A stretch of DNA of 52,192 bases from Liolophura sinensis (taxonomy: Eukaryota > Mollusca > Polyplacophora > Chitonida > Chitonidae): the NCBI RefSeq assembly GCF_032854445.1, contig NW_027018249.1:1-52192 (forward strand). The letters are read 5' to 3'. Below are positions 33,151 to 47,194 of the stretch, one piece after another. The position numbers were made by a program, and so were the translations under genes. Under the pieces are notes generated by a model, which was not told the origin of the DNA, did not search any database, and saw only the letters and a list, made by a program, of their open reading frames with translations. Position 1 is the stretch's first letter. Each line of letters begins with the position of its first letter.

Positions 33151-34652
33151 AGGGATCCCGTTCTCCCGAACGGGATCCCTATTGTAATCGTTCTGTTTTT
33201 AGGGATCCCGTTCTTCCGGAACGGGATCCCTATTGTAATCGTTCTGTTTTTTCTTATTATTATTATTATTAGGGATCCCGTTCTTCCGGAACGGGATCCC
33301 TATTGTAATCGTTCTGTTTTTTAGGGATCCCGTTCTCCCGAACGGGATCCCTATTGTAATCGTTCTGTTTTTTCTTATTATTATTATTATTATTTTTTTT
33401 TCACCGACTTTGTTCGCATGGAAACTTTTTTACCGTTCAACATACAGATCTGAAATTTTGCATACATAATTTGGCGGTAAATACCTCGGGACAAATTCTC
33501 CACTTTTTTGCTATGTCACGTGGTTCGGCCGCCATATTGGATTTTGTGTAAAATCTTTAAAAATCTTCTTCTCCAGAACCACTGAACCGATCATTCTCAA
33601 ATTTAATATGCAGCTAGTAGGTTACGAGTTTTTTAAAGTTTGCGAAAATGGTTCACTTCCGGTCAAAACTCTGGAAGTTCGCCATTGGTCGAATTTGTGA
33701 CGTCACAAAAAGTTCTCAAAGTTCAAATGTTCTGAACGTATTCTGGTGTATCTTGAGCTGCTAATTTCGAATCTGGTTGTATTTTTTGCATATCTGTATA
33801 ACTTTTTGAGATATCAGCAAAAAACTAAAAAAAGTGACGTAACTTCAATGACCTGTAACTCAAGATCTGTGGAAGCTAGAAATGTGCAACCTGCACGAAA
33901 TTGTAGCCCAAGACCTGCTCTTTCGAGCATTCGTAAATGGATTTGAGCTTTGATCAATAGTTTTTTCGCTACAGGCGTTTAAATGACAACACCGTTTTTT
34001 GTGTCGAAAAAGATGGGAATCCTATTGATTTAACATGGAGTTAGATGGGGACTGGACTGGGTTTGTAGTATTGGACCTGATGCTTTCGGCTACACTGTCC
34101 GTGATCTCCCGAAACGGTTGTTGGATGACATTGATTCCAGTTCCCATCTAACTCCAGTACTCTATTAGATTGCGTAGAGATCTAACTACAACTGAAAACG
34201 ACGTGGACCTGTAAAAGTTAGCTTTGTTTTGCGCAGGCCTCGTTCTCTTAAACAGGCCAGGGTGATTGACAGATATGGACATATGCCTTGGTCCAAGTGC
34301 TGACTTTCTAACGATGGCCGAGCTATCAGTGGAGCTGTGAGTCTGTACAAACTTCGTGTTACACTGGTCGTGTTTTTGCGTTATTTCTTACAAATAGCGG
34401 GCTAAGTCTGCCAAGGAACGACCGTTTTTCACTGGGCATAGCGTAGCATCATCAAGGTCGCCGATCTATTCAAAGAAATGCAAATGACCGCCCGACTGCC
34501 TCAGTGACAAACGGTGTAATGTCGCATGGAAACTTTGAAAGCGGTGTATGTGGAGCATGTGTCCTTCGAACACAGATCATGAAGGGGAAAACGTCATCGA
34601 TCCGATCCGGGATCCCGGCCTAGGATCTGCTATTCGCAGATCCATTCTAGTT
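33151..34652 (+). repeat. Macrosatellite unit 4
   Basis: Four palindromes (33151, 33201, 33271, 33323). Head type A. Carries a deletion of about 30 bp after GTGAGTCTGT that is shared with unit 7. Confidence 0.93.
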
Positions 34653-36030
34653 CTTATTAGGGATCCCGTTCTCCCGAACGGGATCCCTATTGTAATCGTT
34701 CTGTTTTTTCTTATTATTATTATTATTATTTTTTTTTCACCGACTTTGTTCGCATGGAAACTTTTTCACCGTTCAACATACAGGTCTGAAATTTTGCACA
34801 CATATTCTGGCGGTGAATACCTCGGGACAAATTCTCAACTTTTTTGCTATGTCACGTGATTCGGCCGCCATATTGGATTTTGTGTAAAATCTTTAAAAAT
34901 CTTCTTCTCAAGAACCACTGAACCGATCGTTTTCAAATTTGACATACAGGTAGTAGGTCACGAGTTCTTTAAAGTTTGCGAAAATGGTTCACTTCCGGTC
35001 AAAACTCTGGAAGTTCGCCATTGGTCGAATTTGTGACGTCACAAAAAGTTCTCAAAGTTCAAATGTTCTGAACGTATTCTGGTGTATCGTGAGCTGCTGA
35101 TTCCGAATCTGCTTGTATTTTTTGCATATCTGTGTAACTTTTTGAGATATAAACAAAAAACTCAAAAAAGTGACGTAACTTCAATGACCTCTAACTCGAG
35201 AACTATGACAGCTAGAAATGTGCAACCTGCACGAAATTGTAGCCCAAGACATGCTCTTTCGAGCATTCGTCAACAGATTTGAGCTCCGATCAATAGTTTT
35301 TTCGCTACAAGCGTTTAAATCACAACACCGTTTTTTGTTTAGAAAAAGACGGGAATCCCATTGCTTTAACATGGAGTTAGATGGGGACTGGACTGGGTTT
35401 GTAGTATTTGACCTGATGTTTCGGCCACACTGTCCGTGATCTCCCGAAACGGTTGTGGGATGACATTGATTCCAGTTCCCATCTATCTCCAGTACTCTAT
35501 TAGATGGCGTAGAGATTTAACTTCAACAGCAAACGACGTGGACCTGTAAAAGTTAGCTTTGTTTTGCGTAGACCTCGTCCTCTTTACTATACGTTAAACA
35601 GACCAGGGTGATTGAGAGATATGGACATGTGCCCTGGTATAACTGCTGACTTTCTATCGGTGGCCGAGCTATCAATGGAGCTGTGAGTCTGTGCATGGCA
35701 GGTCGTAGATTGAGATGTGAATGTACAAACTTGCTGTTACACTGGTCGTGTTTTTGCCTTATTTCTTACAAATAGCGGGCTAAGTCTGCCAGGGGACGAC
35801 CGTTTTTCACTGGGCATAGCGTAGAATCATCAAGGTCGCTGATCTATTCGAGGGAATGCATATGACCGGCCGACTGCCTCAGTGACAAACGGTGTAAGGT
35901 CGCATGGAAAGTTTGAAAGCCGTGTATATGGGACATGTGTCCTTCGAACACAGAACATGAAGGGGAAAACGTCATCACTCAGATCCGGGATCCCGGCCTA
36001 GGATCTGCTATTCGCAGATCCATTCTAGTT
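34653..36030 (+). repeat. Macrosatellite unit 5
   Basis: One palindrome (34659). Head type A. Shares GATGTTTCGGCCACAC and CATCTATCTCC with unit 9. Confidence 0.93.
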
Positions 36031-37103
36031 ATTATTATTATTTTTTTTTCACCGAGTTTGTTAGCAAGGAAACTTTTTCACTTTTCACCATAGAGGTCTG
36101 AAATTTTGCACACATATTCTGGCGGTGAGTATCTCCGGACAAATTCTCCATTTTTTTGCTATATCACGTGGTTCGGGCGCCATATTGGATTTTGTGTAAA
36201 ATCTTTAAAAATCTTCTTCTCCAGAACCACTGAACCGATCGTTTTCAAATTTGACATACAGCTAGTAGGTCACGAGTTCTTTGAAGTTTGCGAAAATGGT
36301 TCACTTCCGGTCAAAACTCTGGAAGCTCGCCATTGGTCGAATTTATGACGTCACAAAAAGTTCTCAAAGTTCAAATGTTCTCAACGTATTCTGATGTATC
36401 TTGAGCTGCTGATTCCGAATCTGGTTATATTTTCTCTATATCTGTGTAACTTTTTGAGATATAAGCAAAAAACTCAAAAAATTACGTAAATTTAATGGCC
36501 TTTTAATCGAGAACTATGACAGCTAGAAATGTGCAACCTGCATGAAAATGTAGTTGAAGACATGCTCTTTCGATCATTCGTCAACGGATTTGAGCTCCGA
36601 TTAATAGTTTTCTCGCTAGAGGCGTTTAAATAACAACACCGTTTTTGTTTAGAAAATGATGGGAATCCTATTGATTTAACATGGAGTTAGATGGGGACTG
36701 GACTGGGTTTGTAGTATTTGACCTGATGCTTTCGGCTACACTGTCCGTGATCTCCCGAAACGGTTGTAGGATGACATTGATTCCAGTTCAAACTTGTACA
36801 AACTTGCTGTTACACTGGTCGTGTTTTTGTCTTATTTCTTACAAATAGCGTTCTAAGTCTGGCAAGAAACGACAGTTTTTCACTGGGCATAGCGTAGCAT
36901 CATTAAGGTCGCCGATCTATTCTAGGGATTGCAAATGACCGGCCGACTGACTAAGTGATAAACGGTGTAAGGTCTCATGGAAACATTGAAAGCCATGTAT
37001 GTGAAACATGTGTCCTTCGAACACAGAACATGAAGGGGAAAACGTCATCGATCAGATCCGGGATCCCGGCCTAGGATCTGCTATTCGCAGATCCATTCTA
37101 GTT
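36031..37103 (+). repeat. Macrosatellite unit 6, internally deleted
   Basis: No palindrome. Head type C (TTAGCAAGGAAAC). Short because about 230 bp are missing at about 36790, between GATTCCAGTTC and GTACAAACTTGC, which removes the right arm of the inverted repeat. Confidence 0.93.
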
Positions 37104-37280
37104 ATTATTATTATTATTTTTTTTTTTCACCGACTTTGTTCGCATGGAAACTTTTTTACCGTTCAACATACAGGTCTGAAATTTTGCACACATAATCTGG
37201 CGATGAATATCTCGGGACAAATTCTCCACTTTTTTGCTATGTCACGTGGTTCGGCCGCCATATTAGATTTTGTGTAAAAC

Positions 37281-37311
<31 letters not shown>

Positions 37312-38389
37312 ACCGATCGGTTTCAAACTTGACATACAGCTAGTAAGTCACGAGTTCTTTAAAGTTTGCGAAAATGGTTCACTTCCGGTCAAAAATCTGG
37401 AAGCACGCCATTGGTCGAATTTGTGACGTCACAAAAAGTTCTCAAAGTTCAATTGTTCTGAACGTATTCTGGTGTATCTTGAGCTGCTGATTCTGAATCT
37501 GCTTGTGTTTTTGGCATATCTGTGTAACTTTTTGAGATATGAGCAAAAAAGTAAAAAAAGTGACGTAATTTTAATGACCTGTAACTCGAGAACTATGGCA
37601 GCTAGAAATGTGCAACCTGCACGAAATTGTAGAACAAGACATGCTCTTTCGAGCATCCGTCAACAGATTTGAGCTCCGATCAATAGATTTTTCGCTACAA
37701 GCGTTTAAATGACAACACCGTTTTTTGTTTAGAAAAAGGTGGGAATCCCATTGCTTTAACATGGAGTTAGATGGGGACTGGACTGGGTTTGTAGTATTTG
37801 ACCTCATGCTTTCGGCTACACTGTCCGTGATTTCCCGAAACGGTTGTAGGATGACATTGATTCCAGTTCCCATCTAACTCCAGTACTCTATTAGATGGCG
37901 TAGAGATCTAACTACAACAGCAAATGACATGGACCTGTAAAAGTTAGCTTTGTTTTGCGCAGACCTCGTGCTCTTTACTATACGTTAAACAGGCCAGGGT
38001 GATTGACAGATATGGACATGTGCCGTGGTCCAAGTGCTGACTTTCTAACGATGGCCAAGCTATCAGTGGAGCTGTGAGTCTGTACAAACTTTGTGTTGCA
38101 CTAGTCATGTTTTTGCATTATTTCTTACAATTAATGGGCTAAGTCTGCCAAGGAACGACCGTTTTTCACTGGGCATAGCGTAGCATCATCAAGGTCGCCG
38201 ATCTATTCGAGGGATTGCAAATGACCGGCCGACTGCCTCAGTGACAAACGGTGTAAGGTCGCATAGAAACTTTGAAAGCCGTGTATGTGGAACATGGGTC
38301 CTTCGAACACAGAACATGAAGGGGAAAACGTCATCGATCCGATCCGGGATCCCGGCCTAGGATCTGCTTTTCGCAGATCCATTCTAGTT
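37104..38389 (+). repeat. Macrosatellite unit 7
   Basis: No palindrome. Head type A. The terminal hairpin has a changed loop (TTTTC) but an intact stem. Carries the same deletion of about 30 bp as unit 4. Confidence 0.93.
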
Positions 38390-38441
38390 AGGGATCCCGT
38401 TCTCCCGAACGGGATCCCTATTGTAATCGTTCTGTTTTTTC

Positions 38442-38479
<38 letters not shown>

Positions 38480-39780
38480 TTTTTTTCACCGACTTTGTTC
38501 GCATGGAAACTTTTTTACCGTTTAACATACAGGTCTGAAATTTTGCACACATATTCTGGCGGTGAATATCTCGGGACAAATTCTCCACTTTTTTGTTATG
38601 TCACGTGGTTCGTCCGCCATATTGGATTTTGTGTAAAATCTTTAAAAATCTTCTTCTCCAGAACCACTGAACCGATCAGTGTCAAACTTGACATGCTGCT
38701 AGTAAGTTACGAGTTCTTTAAAGTTTGCGAAAATGGTTCACTTCCGGTCAAAATTCTGGAAGTTCGCCATTGGTCGAATTTGTGACGTCACAAAAAGTTC
38801 TTAAAGTTCAAATGTTCTCAACGTATTCTGATGTATCTTGAGCTGCTGATTCTGAATCTGGTTGTATTTTTTGCATATCTGTGTAACTTTCTGAGAAATT
38901 AGCAAAAAACTCAAAAAAGTTACGTAACTTCAATGACCTGTAACTCGAGATCTGTGGGAGTTAGAAATGTGCAACCTGCACGAAATTGTAGCCAAAGACA
39001 TGCTCTTTCGAGCATTCGTCAACGGATTTGAGCTCCGAGCAAGAGTTTTTTCGCTACAAGCGTTTAAATGACAACACCGTTTTTTGTTTAGAAAAAGGTG
39101 CTAATCCTATTGCTTTAACATGGAGTTAGATGGGGACAAAACTGGGTTTGTAGTATTTGACCTGATGCTTTCGGCTACACTGTCCGTGATCTCCCGAAAC
39201 GGTTGTAGGATGACATTGATTCCAGTTCCCATCTAACTCCAGTACTCTATTAGAAGGCGTAGAGATCTAACTACAACAGCAAACGACATGGACCTGTAAA
39301 AGTTAGCTTTGTTTTGCGCAGACCTCGTGCTCTTTACTATACGTTAAACAATCCAGGGTGATTAACAAATATGGATATGTGAACTGGTCCAAGTGCTGAC
39401 TTTCCAACGATGGCCGAGCTATCAGTGGAGCAGTTAGTCTGTGCATGGCATGTCGTGGATTGAGATGTGAATGTACAAACTTGCTGTTACACTGGTCGTG
39501 TTTTTGCCTTATTTCTTACAATTAGCGGGCTAAGTCTGCCAAGGAACGACCGTTTTTCACTGGGCATAGCGTAGCATCATTAAGGTCGCCGATCTATTCG
39601 AGGGAATGCAAATGACCGGCCGACTGACTAACTGATAAACGGTGTAAGGTCGCATGGAAGCATTGAAAGTCGTGTATGTGAAACATGTGTCCTTCGAACA
39701 CAGAACATGAAGTTGAAAACGTCATCGATCAGATCCGGGATCCCGGCCTAGGATCTGCTATTCGCAGATCCATTCTAGTT
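38390..39780 (+). repeat. Macrosatellite unit 8
   Basis: One palindrome (38390) and a long (ATT)n. Head type A. Shares several private variants with unit 13 (GGTGCTAATCC, CAAAACTGGG, AACAATCCAGGG). Confidence 0.93.
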
Positions 39781-39955
39781 TCTTATTATTATTATTTTTT
39801 TTTCACAGAGTTTGTTAGCAAGGAAACTTTTTCACCGTTCAACATACAGGTCCCAAATTTTGCACACATAATCTGGCGGTGAATATCTCGGGACAAATTC
39901 TCCATTTTTTTGCTATGTCACGTGTTTCGGCCGCCATATTGGATTTTGTGTAAAA

Positions 39956-39987
<32 letters not shown>

Positions 39988-41096
39988 ACCGATCGTTTTC
40001 AAATTCAACATGCAGCTAGTAAATTACGAGTTCTATAAAGTTTGCGAAAATGGTTTACTTCCGATCAAAACTCTGGAAGTTCGTCATTGGTCGAATTTGT
40101 GACGTCACAAAAAGTTCTCAAAGTTCAATTGTTCTGAACGTATTCTGGTGTATCTTGAGCTGCTGATTCTGAATCTGCTTGTGTTTTTGGCATATCTGTG
40201 TAACTTTTTGAGATATTAGCAAAAAAGTTAAAAAAGTGACGTAAATTCAATGACCTGTAACTCGAGAACTATGACAGCTAGAAATGTGCAACCTGCACGA
40301 AATTGTAGCCCAAGACATGCTCTTTCGAGCATTCGTCAACAGATTTGAGCTCCAATCAATAGTTTTTTCCCTACAAGCGTTTAAATCACAACACCGTTTT
40401 TTGTTTAGAAAAAGGTGGGAATCCCATTGCTTTAACATGGAGTTAGATGGGGACTGGACTGGGTTTGTAGTATTTGACCTGATGTTTCGGCCACACTGTC
40501 CGTGATCTCCCGAAACGGTTGTGGAATGACATTGATTCCAGTTCCCATCTATCTCCAGTACTCTATTAGATGGCGTAGAGATCTAACTTCAACAGCAAAC
40601 GACGTGGACCTGTAAAAGTTAGCTTTGTTTTGCGCAGACCTCGTCCTCTTTACTATACGTTAAACAGGCCAGGGTAATTGACAGATATGGACATGCGCCC
40701 TGGTATAACTACTGACTTTCTAACGGTGGCCGAGCTATCAGTGGAGCTGTGAGTCTGTGCATGGCAGGTCGTAGATTGAGACGTGAATGTACAAACTTGC
40801 TGTTACACTGGTCGTGTTTTTGCCTTATTTCTTACAAATAGCGGGCTAAGTCTGCCAAGAAACGACCGTTTTTCACTGGGCATAGCGTAGCATCAATAAG
40901 GTCGCCGATCGATTCGAGGGATTGCAAATGACCGGCCGACTGCCTCAGTGACAAACGGTGTAAGATCGCATGGAAACTTTGAAAGCCGTGTATGTGGAAC
41001 ATGTGTCCTTCGAACACAGAAGATGAAGGGGAAAACGTCATCGATCCGATCCGGGATCCCGGCCTAGGATCTGCTATTTGCAGATCCATTCTAGTT
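39781..41096 (+). repeat. Macrosatellite unit 9
   Basis: No palindrome. Head type C. Terminal loop TATTT with intact stem. ETS site changed to ACTTCCGAT. Sister of unit 5 in its right half. Confidence 0.93.
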
Positions 41097-41329
41097 TCTT
41101 ATTAGGGATCCCGTTCTCCCGAACGGGATCCCTATTGTAATCGTTCTGTTTTTTCTTATTATTATTATTTTTTTTTCACAGAGTTTGTTAGCAAGGAAAC
41201 TTTTTCACCGTTCAACATACAGGTCTCAAATTTTGCACACATAGTCTGGCGGTGAATATCTCGGGACAAATTCTCCATTTTTTTGCTATGTCACGTGGTT
41301 CGGCCGCCATATTGGATTTTGTGTAAAAT

Positions 41330-41360
<31 letters not shown>

Positions 41361-42841
41361 ACCGATCGTTTTGAAATTTGACATGCAGCTAGTAGGTCAC
41401 GAGTTCTTCAAAGTTTGCGAAAATGGTTTACTTCTGGTTAAAACTCTGGAAGTTCGTCATTGGTGGAATTTGTGACGTCACAAAAAGTTCTTAAAGTTCA
41501 AATGTTCTCAACGCATTCTGATGTATCTCGAGCTGCTGATTCCGAATCTGGTTGTATTTTTTGCATATCTGTGTAACTTTTTGAGATAGGAGCAAAAAAC
41601 TAAAAAAATTACGTAATTTCAATGGCGTTTTAATCGAGACCTATGGCAGCTAGAAATGTGCAACCTGCATGAAATTGTAGTTCAAGACACGCTCTTTCGA
41701 TTATCCGTCAACGGATTTGAGCTCCGATCAATAGTTTTCTCGCTACAAGCGTTTAAAAAACAACACCGTTTTTTGTTTAGAAAAAGATGGGAATCCCATT
41801 GCTTTAACATGGAGTTAGATGGGGAATGGACTGGGTTTGTAGTATTTGACCTCATGCTTTTGGTTACACTGTCCGTGATCTCCCTAAACGGTTGTAGGAT
41901 GACATTGATTCCAGTTCCCATCTAACTCCAGTACTCTATTAGAAGGCGTAGAGATCTATCTACAACAGCAACATGTATCTACAACTGACATGACTGACGC
42001 CTGTCAGTCATGTCAGAGTTCGATCCCAGCTTAGCCAATTTGGACGGCAATGAAAATGTTGTCAATTTTAACGTTTTAAGTAGGCTGCTAGGCGTAGTTT
42101 GATGTTCCGATCACGAGTGTGGTATTTTTTTTTCTTCGACGCACGGTTTTGTCGCCGATTGCTATGAAAGTGCGAAAAAGTGTGATTTTCGCCCGTGTTT
42201 GGAGGTCACGTGACACAAAACTGCTGTAGTTGTGGAGCTGAAAATGACTGAGTGCTAAGGGCTATATAGGCGCAGTAGGCGTGCGGAAAATCGTTGAACT
42301 GTCATAATAAATGTGGGAGTTGGAGGTCTTGAAAAATTGTCGAATGGCCGATTGGCTATGTTTGGCACTTTGACGTCCCCATGTTATATGATGCATTTTA
42401 AATGCATTTGCGACTAAGATGAACACACGAACATTGTGAGCATGCTACCGGAAGTAGTTTGACGTCCTGATCATGAATTTGGGAATATTTCTTGATGGCG
42501 ACGTACAGTTTTTCCGCATATTGCCATCAAATAGCCAAAAAGCGCAATTTTTCACCATATTTGGAGGTCTGGTGAGAGATAACCGTTACAGCTGTAAAGC
42601 TGAAAATCACTGAGTGCAAAGCGTTACACATGTAGTCTATGTGTGCTAAAACTCTTTGATCTTTGTCAACAAACACAGGACATGCACGTTTTCAAAGAAT
42701 TCCTAAGACAGATTTACCACATTCGGCACATTTACATAAACTTGCTGTTACAAGAGCCGTGTATTGTTGGTTGGGGAAAACGTCATCAATCCGATCCGGG
42801 ATCCCGGCCTAGGATCTGCTATTCGCAGATCCATTCTAGTT
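41097..42841 (+). repeat. Macrosatellite unit 10, with a foreign segment
   Basis: One palindrome (41104). Head type C. Normal sequence stops near 41971 and resumes near 42735; the intervening 0.76 kb is unrelated to the other units. Confidence 0.92.
41972..42734. mobile_element. Unrelated insert replacing part of unit 10
   Basis: The left edge has a perfect hairpin, CTGACATGACTGAC at 41985-41998 and its complement at 42003-42016 with a 4-base loop, followed by GTTCGATCC, which resembles a pol III box B. Inside are two diverged direct copies about 360 bp apart (about 42081-42290 and 42441-42650; each has TAGTTTGA, TTTGGAGGTC, GCTGAAAAT and ACTGAGTGC). About 500 bp of the normal unit are absent, so this is a replacement or an insertion with deletion. 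Confidence 0.7.
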
Positions 42842-43015
42842 ATCATTATTATTATTTTTTTTCACCGACTTTGTTAGCAGCAGAACTCAAACACCGTTCA
42901 ACATAGAGGCCTAAAATTTTGTACACAACATCTGGCGAAGATTTTCCAGGGGTATATTTTTTGTTTTTTTCTTAAGTCACGTGGTTCGGCCGCCATATTG
43001 GATTTTGTGTAAAAC

Positions 43016-43046
<31 letters not shown>

Positions 43047-44156
43047 ACCGATCGTTTTCAAATTTGACATGCAGCTAGTAGGTCACGAGTTCTTTAAAGT
43101 TTGCGAAAATGGTTTACTTCCGGTCAAAATTCTGGAAGCTCGCTATTGGTCGAATTTGTGACGTCACAAAAAGTTCTCAAAGTTCAAATGTTCTGAACGT
43201 ATTCTGATGTATCTTGAGCTGCTGATTCTGAATCTGCTTGTATTTTTTTGGTATCTTCAAAACTTTTTGAGATATAAGCAAAAAAGTCAAAAACGTTACG
43301 TAAGTTCAATGACCTGTAACTCGAGATCTGTGGCAGCTAGAAATCTGCAGCCTGCACGAAATTGAAGAACAAGACATGCTCTTTCGAGCATTTGTCAATG
43401 GATTTGAGCTCTGATCAATACTTTTTTCGCTAGAAGCGTTTAAATCACAACACCGTTTTTTGTTTAGAAAAAGACGGGAATCCCATTGATTTAACATGGA
43501 GTTAGATGGGGACTGGACTGGGATTATAGTATTTAACCTGATGCTTTCGCCTACACTGTCCGTGATCTTACGAAACGGTTGTAGGATGACATTTATTCCA
43601 GTTCCCATCTAACTCCAGTATTCTATTAGATGGCGTAGAGATCTAACTACAACAGCAAACGACGTGGACCTGTAAAAGTTGGGTTTGTTTTGCGCAGACC
43701 TTGTCCTCTTTACTATACGTTAAACAGGCCAGGGAGATTGACAGATATGGATATGTGCCCTGGTCCAAGTGCTGACTTTCTAAGGATGGCCGAGCTATCA
43801 GTGTAGCAGTGAGTCCGTGCATGGCATGTCGTGGATTGAGATGTGAATGTACAAACTTGCTGTTACACTGGTCGTGTTTTTGCCTTATTTCTTACAAATA
43901 GCGGGCTAAATCTGCCAAGAAACGACCGTTTTTCACTGGGCATAGCGTAGCATCATTAGGGTCGCTGATCTATTCGGGGGAATACAAATGACCGGCCGAC
44001 TGCCTCACTGACAAACGGTGTAAGGTCGCATGGAAACTTTGAAAGCCGTGTATGTGGAACATGTGTCCTTCGAACACAGAACATGAAGGGGAAAACATCA
44101 TCGATCCGATCCGGGATCCCGGCCTAGGATCTGCTGTTCGCAGATCCATTCTAGTT
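42842..44156 (+). repeat. Macrosatellite unit 11
   Basis: No palindrome. Head type B. Terminal loop TGTTC with intact stem. Left two-thirds closest to unit 2. Confidence 0.93.
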
Positions 44157-44386
44157 AGGGATCCCGTTCTTCCCGAACGGGATCCCTATTGTTATTGTTC
44201 GGTTTTTTCTTATTATTATTATTATTTTTTTTTCACCGACTTTGTTAGCAGCAGAACTTTAACACCGTTCAACATAGAGGTCTCAAATTTTGTACACATA
44301 ATCTGGCGGAGATTTTCCAGGGGTATATTTTTCTTTTTTTTCTTATGTCACGTGGTTCGGCCGCCATATTGGATTTTGTGTAAAAC

Positions 44387-44417
<31 letters not shown>

Positions 44418-45527
44418 ACCGATCGTTTTCAAATTTATCATGCAGCTAGTAAGTTACGAGTTCTTTAAAGTTTGAGAAAATGGTGTACTTCCGGTCAAAA
44501 CTCTAGAAGCTCGCCATTGGTCGAATTTATGACGTCACAAAAAGTTCTCAAAGTTCAATTGTTCTGAACGTATTCTGATGTATCTTGTGCTGCTGATTCC
44601 GAATCTGCTTGTATTTTTTGCATATTTGTGTAACTTTTTGAGATATGAGCAAAAAACTCAAAAAAGTTACGTAACTTCAATGACCTGTAACTCGAGAACT
44701 ATGACAGCTAGAAACGTGCAATCTGCACGAAATTGTAGCCCAAGACATGCTCTTTCGATCATGCGTCAACAGATTTGAGCTCCGATCAATAGTTTTTTCG
44801 CTAGAAGCGCTTAAATCCCCAAACCGTTTTTTGTTTAGAAAAAGATGGGAATCGCATTGCTTTAACATGGAGTTAGATGAGGACTGGTCTGGGTTTGTAG
44901 TATTTGACCTGATGCTTTCGGCTACACTGTCCGTGATCTCCCGAAACGGTTGTAGGATGAGATTGATTCCAGTTCCCATCTATCTCCAGTACTCTATTAG
45001 ATGGCGTAGAGATCTAACTACAACAGCAAACAATGTGGACCTATAAAAGTTAGCTTTGTTTTGCGCAGACCTCGTCCTCTTTACTATACGTTAAACAGGC
45101 CAGGGTGATTGACAGATATGGACATGTGCCGTGGTCCAAGTGCTGACTTTCCAACGATCGCCGAGCTATCAGTGGAGCAGTGAGTCTGTGCAAGGCAGGT
45201 CGTGGATTGAGATGTGAATGTACAAACTTGCAGTTACACTGGTCGTGTTTTTGCATTTTTTCTTACTAGTAGCGGGCTAAGCCTGCCAAGGAACGACTGT
45301 TTTTCACTGGGCATAGCGTAGAATCATCAAGGTCGCCGATCTATTCGAGGGAATGCAAATGACCGGCCGACTGCCTCAGTGACAAACGGTGTAAGGTCGC
45401 ATGGAAACTTTGAAAGCCGTGTATGTGGAACATTTGTCCTTCAAACACAAATCATGAAGGAGAAAACGTCATCGATCCGATCCGGGATCCCGGCCTAGGA
45501 TCTGCTATTCGCAGATCCATTCTAGTT
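44157..45527 (+). repeat. Macrosatellite unit 12
   Basis: One palindrome (44157) with one extra base in its centre. Head type B. Confidence 0.93.
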
Positions 45528-45648
45528 AGGGATCCCGTTCTCCCGAACGGGATCCCTATTGTAATCGTTCTGTTTTTTCTTATTATTATTATTATTAGGG
45601 ATCCCGTTCTCCCGAACGGGATCCCTATTGTAATCGTTCTGTTTTTTC

Positions 45649-45683
<35 letters not shown>

Positions 45684-46984
45684 TTTTTTTCACCGACTTT
45701 GTTCGCATGGAAACTTTTTTACCGTTTAACATACAGGTCTGAAATTTTACACACATATTTTGGCGGTGAATACCTCGGGAAAAATTCTCCACTTTTTTGC
45801 CATGTCACGTGGTTCGGACGCCATATTGGATTTTGTGTAAAATCTTTAAAAATCTTCTTCTCAAGAACCACTGAACCGATCGATTTGAAATTTGACATGC
45901 TGCTAGTAAGTTACGAGTTCTTTGAAGTTTGCGAAAATGGTTCACTTCCGGTCAAAATTCTGGAAGTTCGCCATTGGTCGAATTTATGACGTCACAAAAA
46001 GTTCTCAAAGTTCAAATGTTCTGAACGTATTCTGGTGTATCTTGAGCTGCTAATTCTGAATCTGGTTGTATTTTTTGCATATCTGTGTAACTTTTTTAGA
46101 TATTAGCAAAAAACTCAAAAAAGTGACGTAACTTCAATGACCTGTAACTCGAGATCTGTGAGAGATAGAAATGTGCAACCTGCACGAAATTGTAGCCCAA
46201 GACATGCTCTTTTGAGCATTCGTCAACAGATTTGAGCTCCGATCAATAGTTTTTTCGCTACAAGCGTTTAAATGACAACACCGTTTTTTGTTTAGAAAAA
46301 GGTGCTAATCCTATTGCTTTAACATGGAGTTAGATGGGGGCAAAACTGGGTTTGTAGTATTTGACCTGATGCTTTCGGCTACACTGTCCGTGATCTCCCG
46401 AAACGGTTGTAGGATGACATTGATTCCAGTTCCCATCTAACTCCAGTACTCTATTAGATGGCGTAGAGATCTAACTACAACAGCAAACGACATGGACCTG
46501 TAAAAGTTAGCTTTGTTTTGCGCAGACCTCGTGCTCTTTACTATACGGTTAACAATCCAGGGTGATTAACAAATACGGATATGTGAACTGGTCCAAGTGC
46601 TGACTTTCTAACGATGGCCGAGCTATCAGTGGAGCAGTTAGTCTGTGCATGGCATGTCGTGGATTGAGATGTGAATGTACAAACTTGCTGTTACACTGGT
46701 CGTGTTTTTGCCTTACTTCTTACAATTAGCGGGCTAAGTCTGCCAAGGAACGACCGTTTTTCACTGGGCATAGCGTAGCATCATTAAGGTCGCCAATCTA
46801 TTCGAGGGAATGCAAATGACCGGCCGACTGCCTCAATGGCCAAAGGTGTAAGGTCGCATGGAAACTTTGAAAGCCGTGTATGTGAAACATGTGTCCTTCG
46901 AACACAGAACATAAAGGGGAAAACTTCATTGATCCGATCCGGGATCCCGGCCTAGGATCTGCTATTCGCAGATCCATTCTAGTT
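45528..46984 (+). repeat. Macrosatellite unit 13
   Basis: Two palindromes (45528, 45597). Head type A. Sister of unit 8. Confidence 0.93.
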
Positions 46985-47163
46985 CTTATTATTATTATTA
47001 TTATTTTTTTTTCACCGACTTTGTTCGCATGGAAACTTTTTTACCGTTCAACATACAGGTCCCAAATTTTGCACACATATTTTGGCGGTGAATATCTCGG
47101 GACAAATTCTCCACTTTTTTGCTATGTCACGTGGTTCGGACGCCATATTGGATTTTGTGTAAA

Positions 47164-47194
<31 letters not shown>

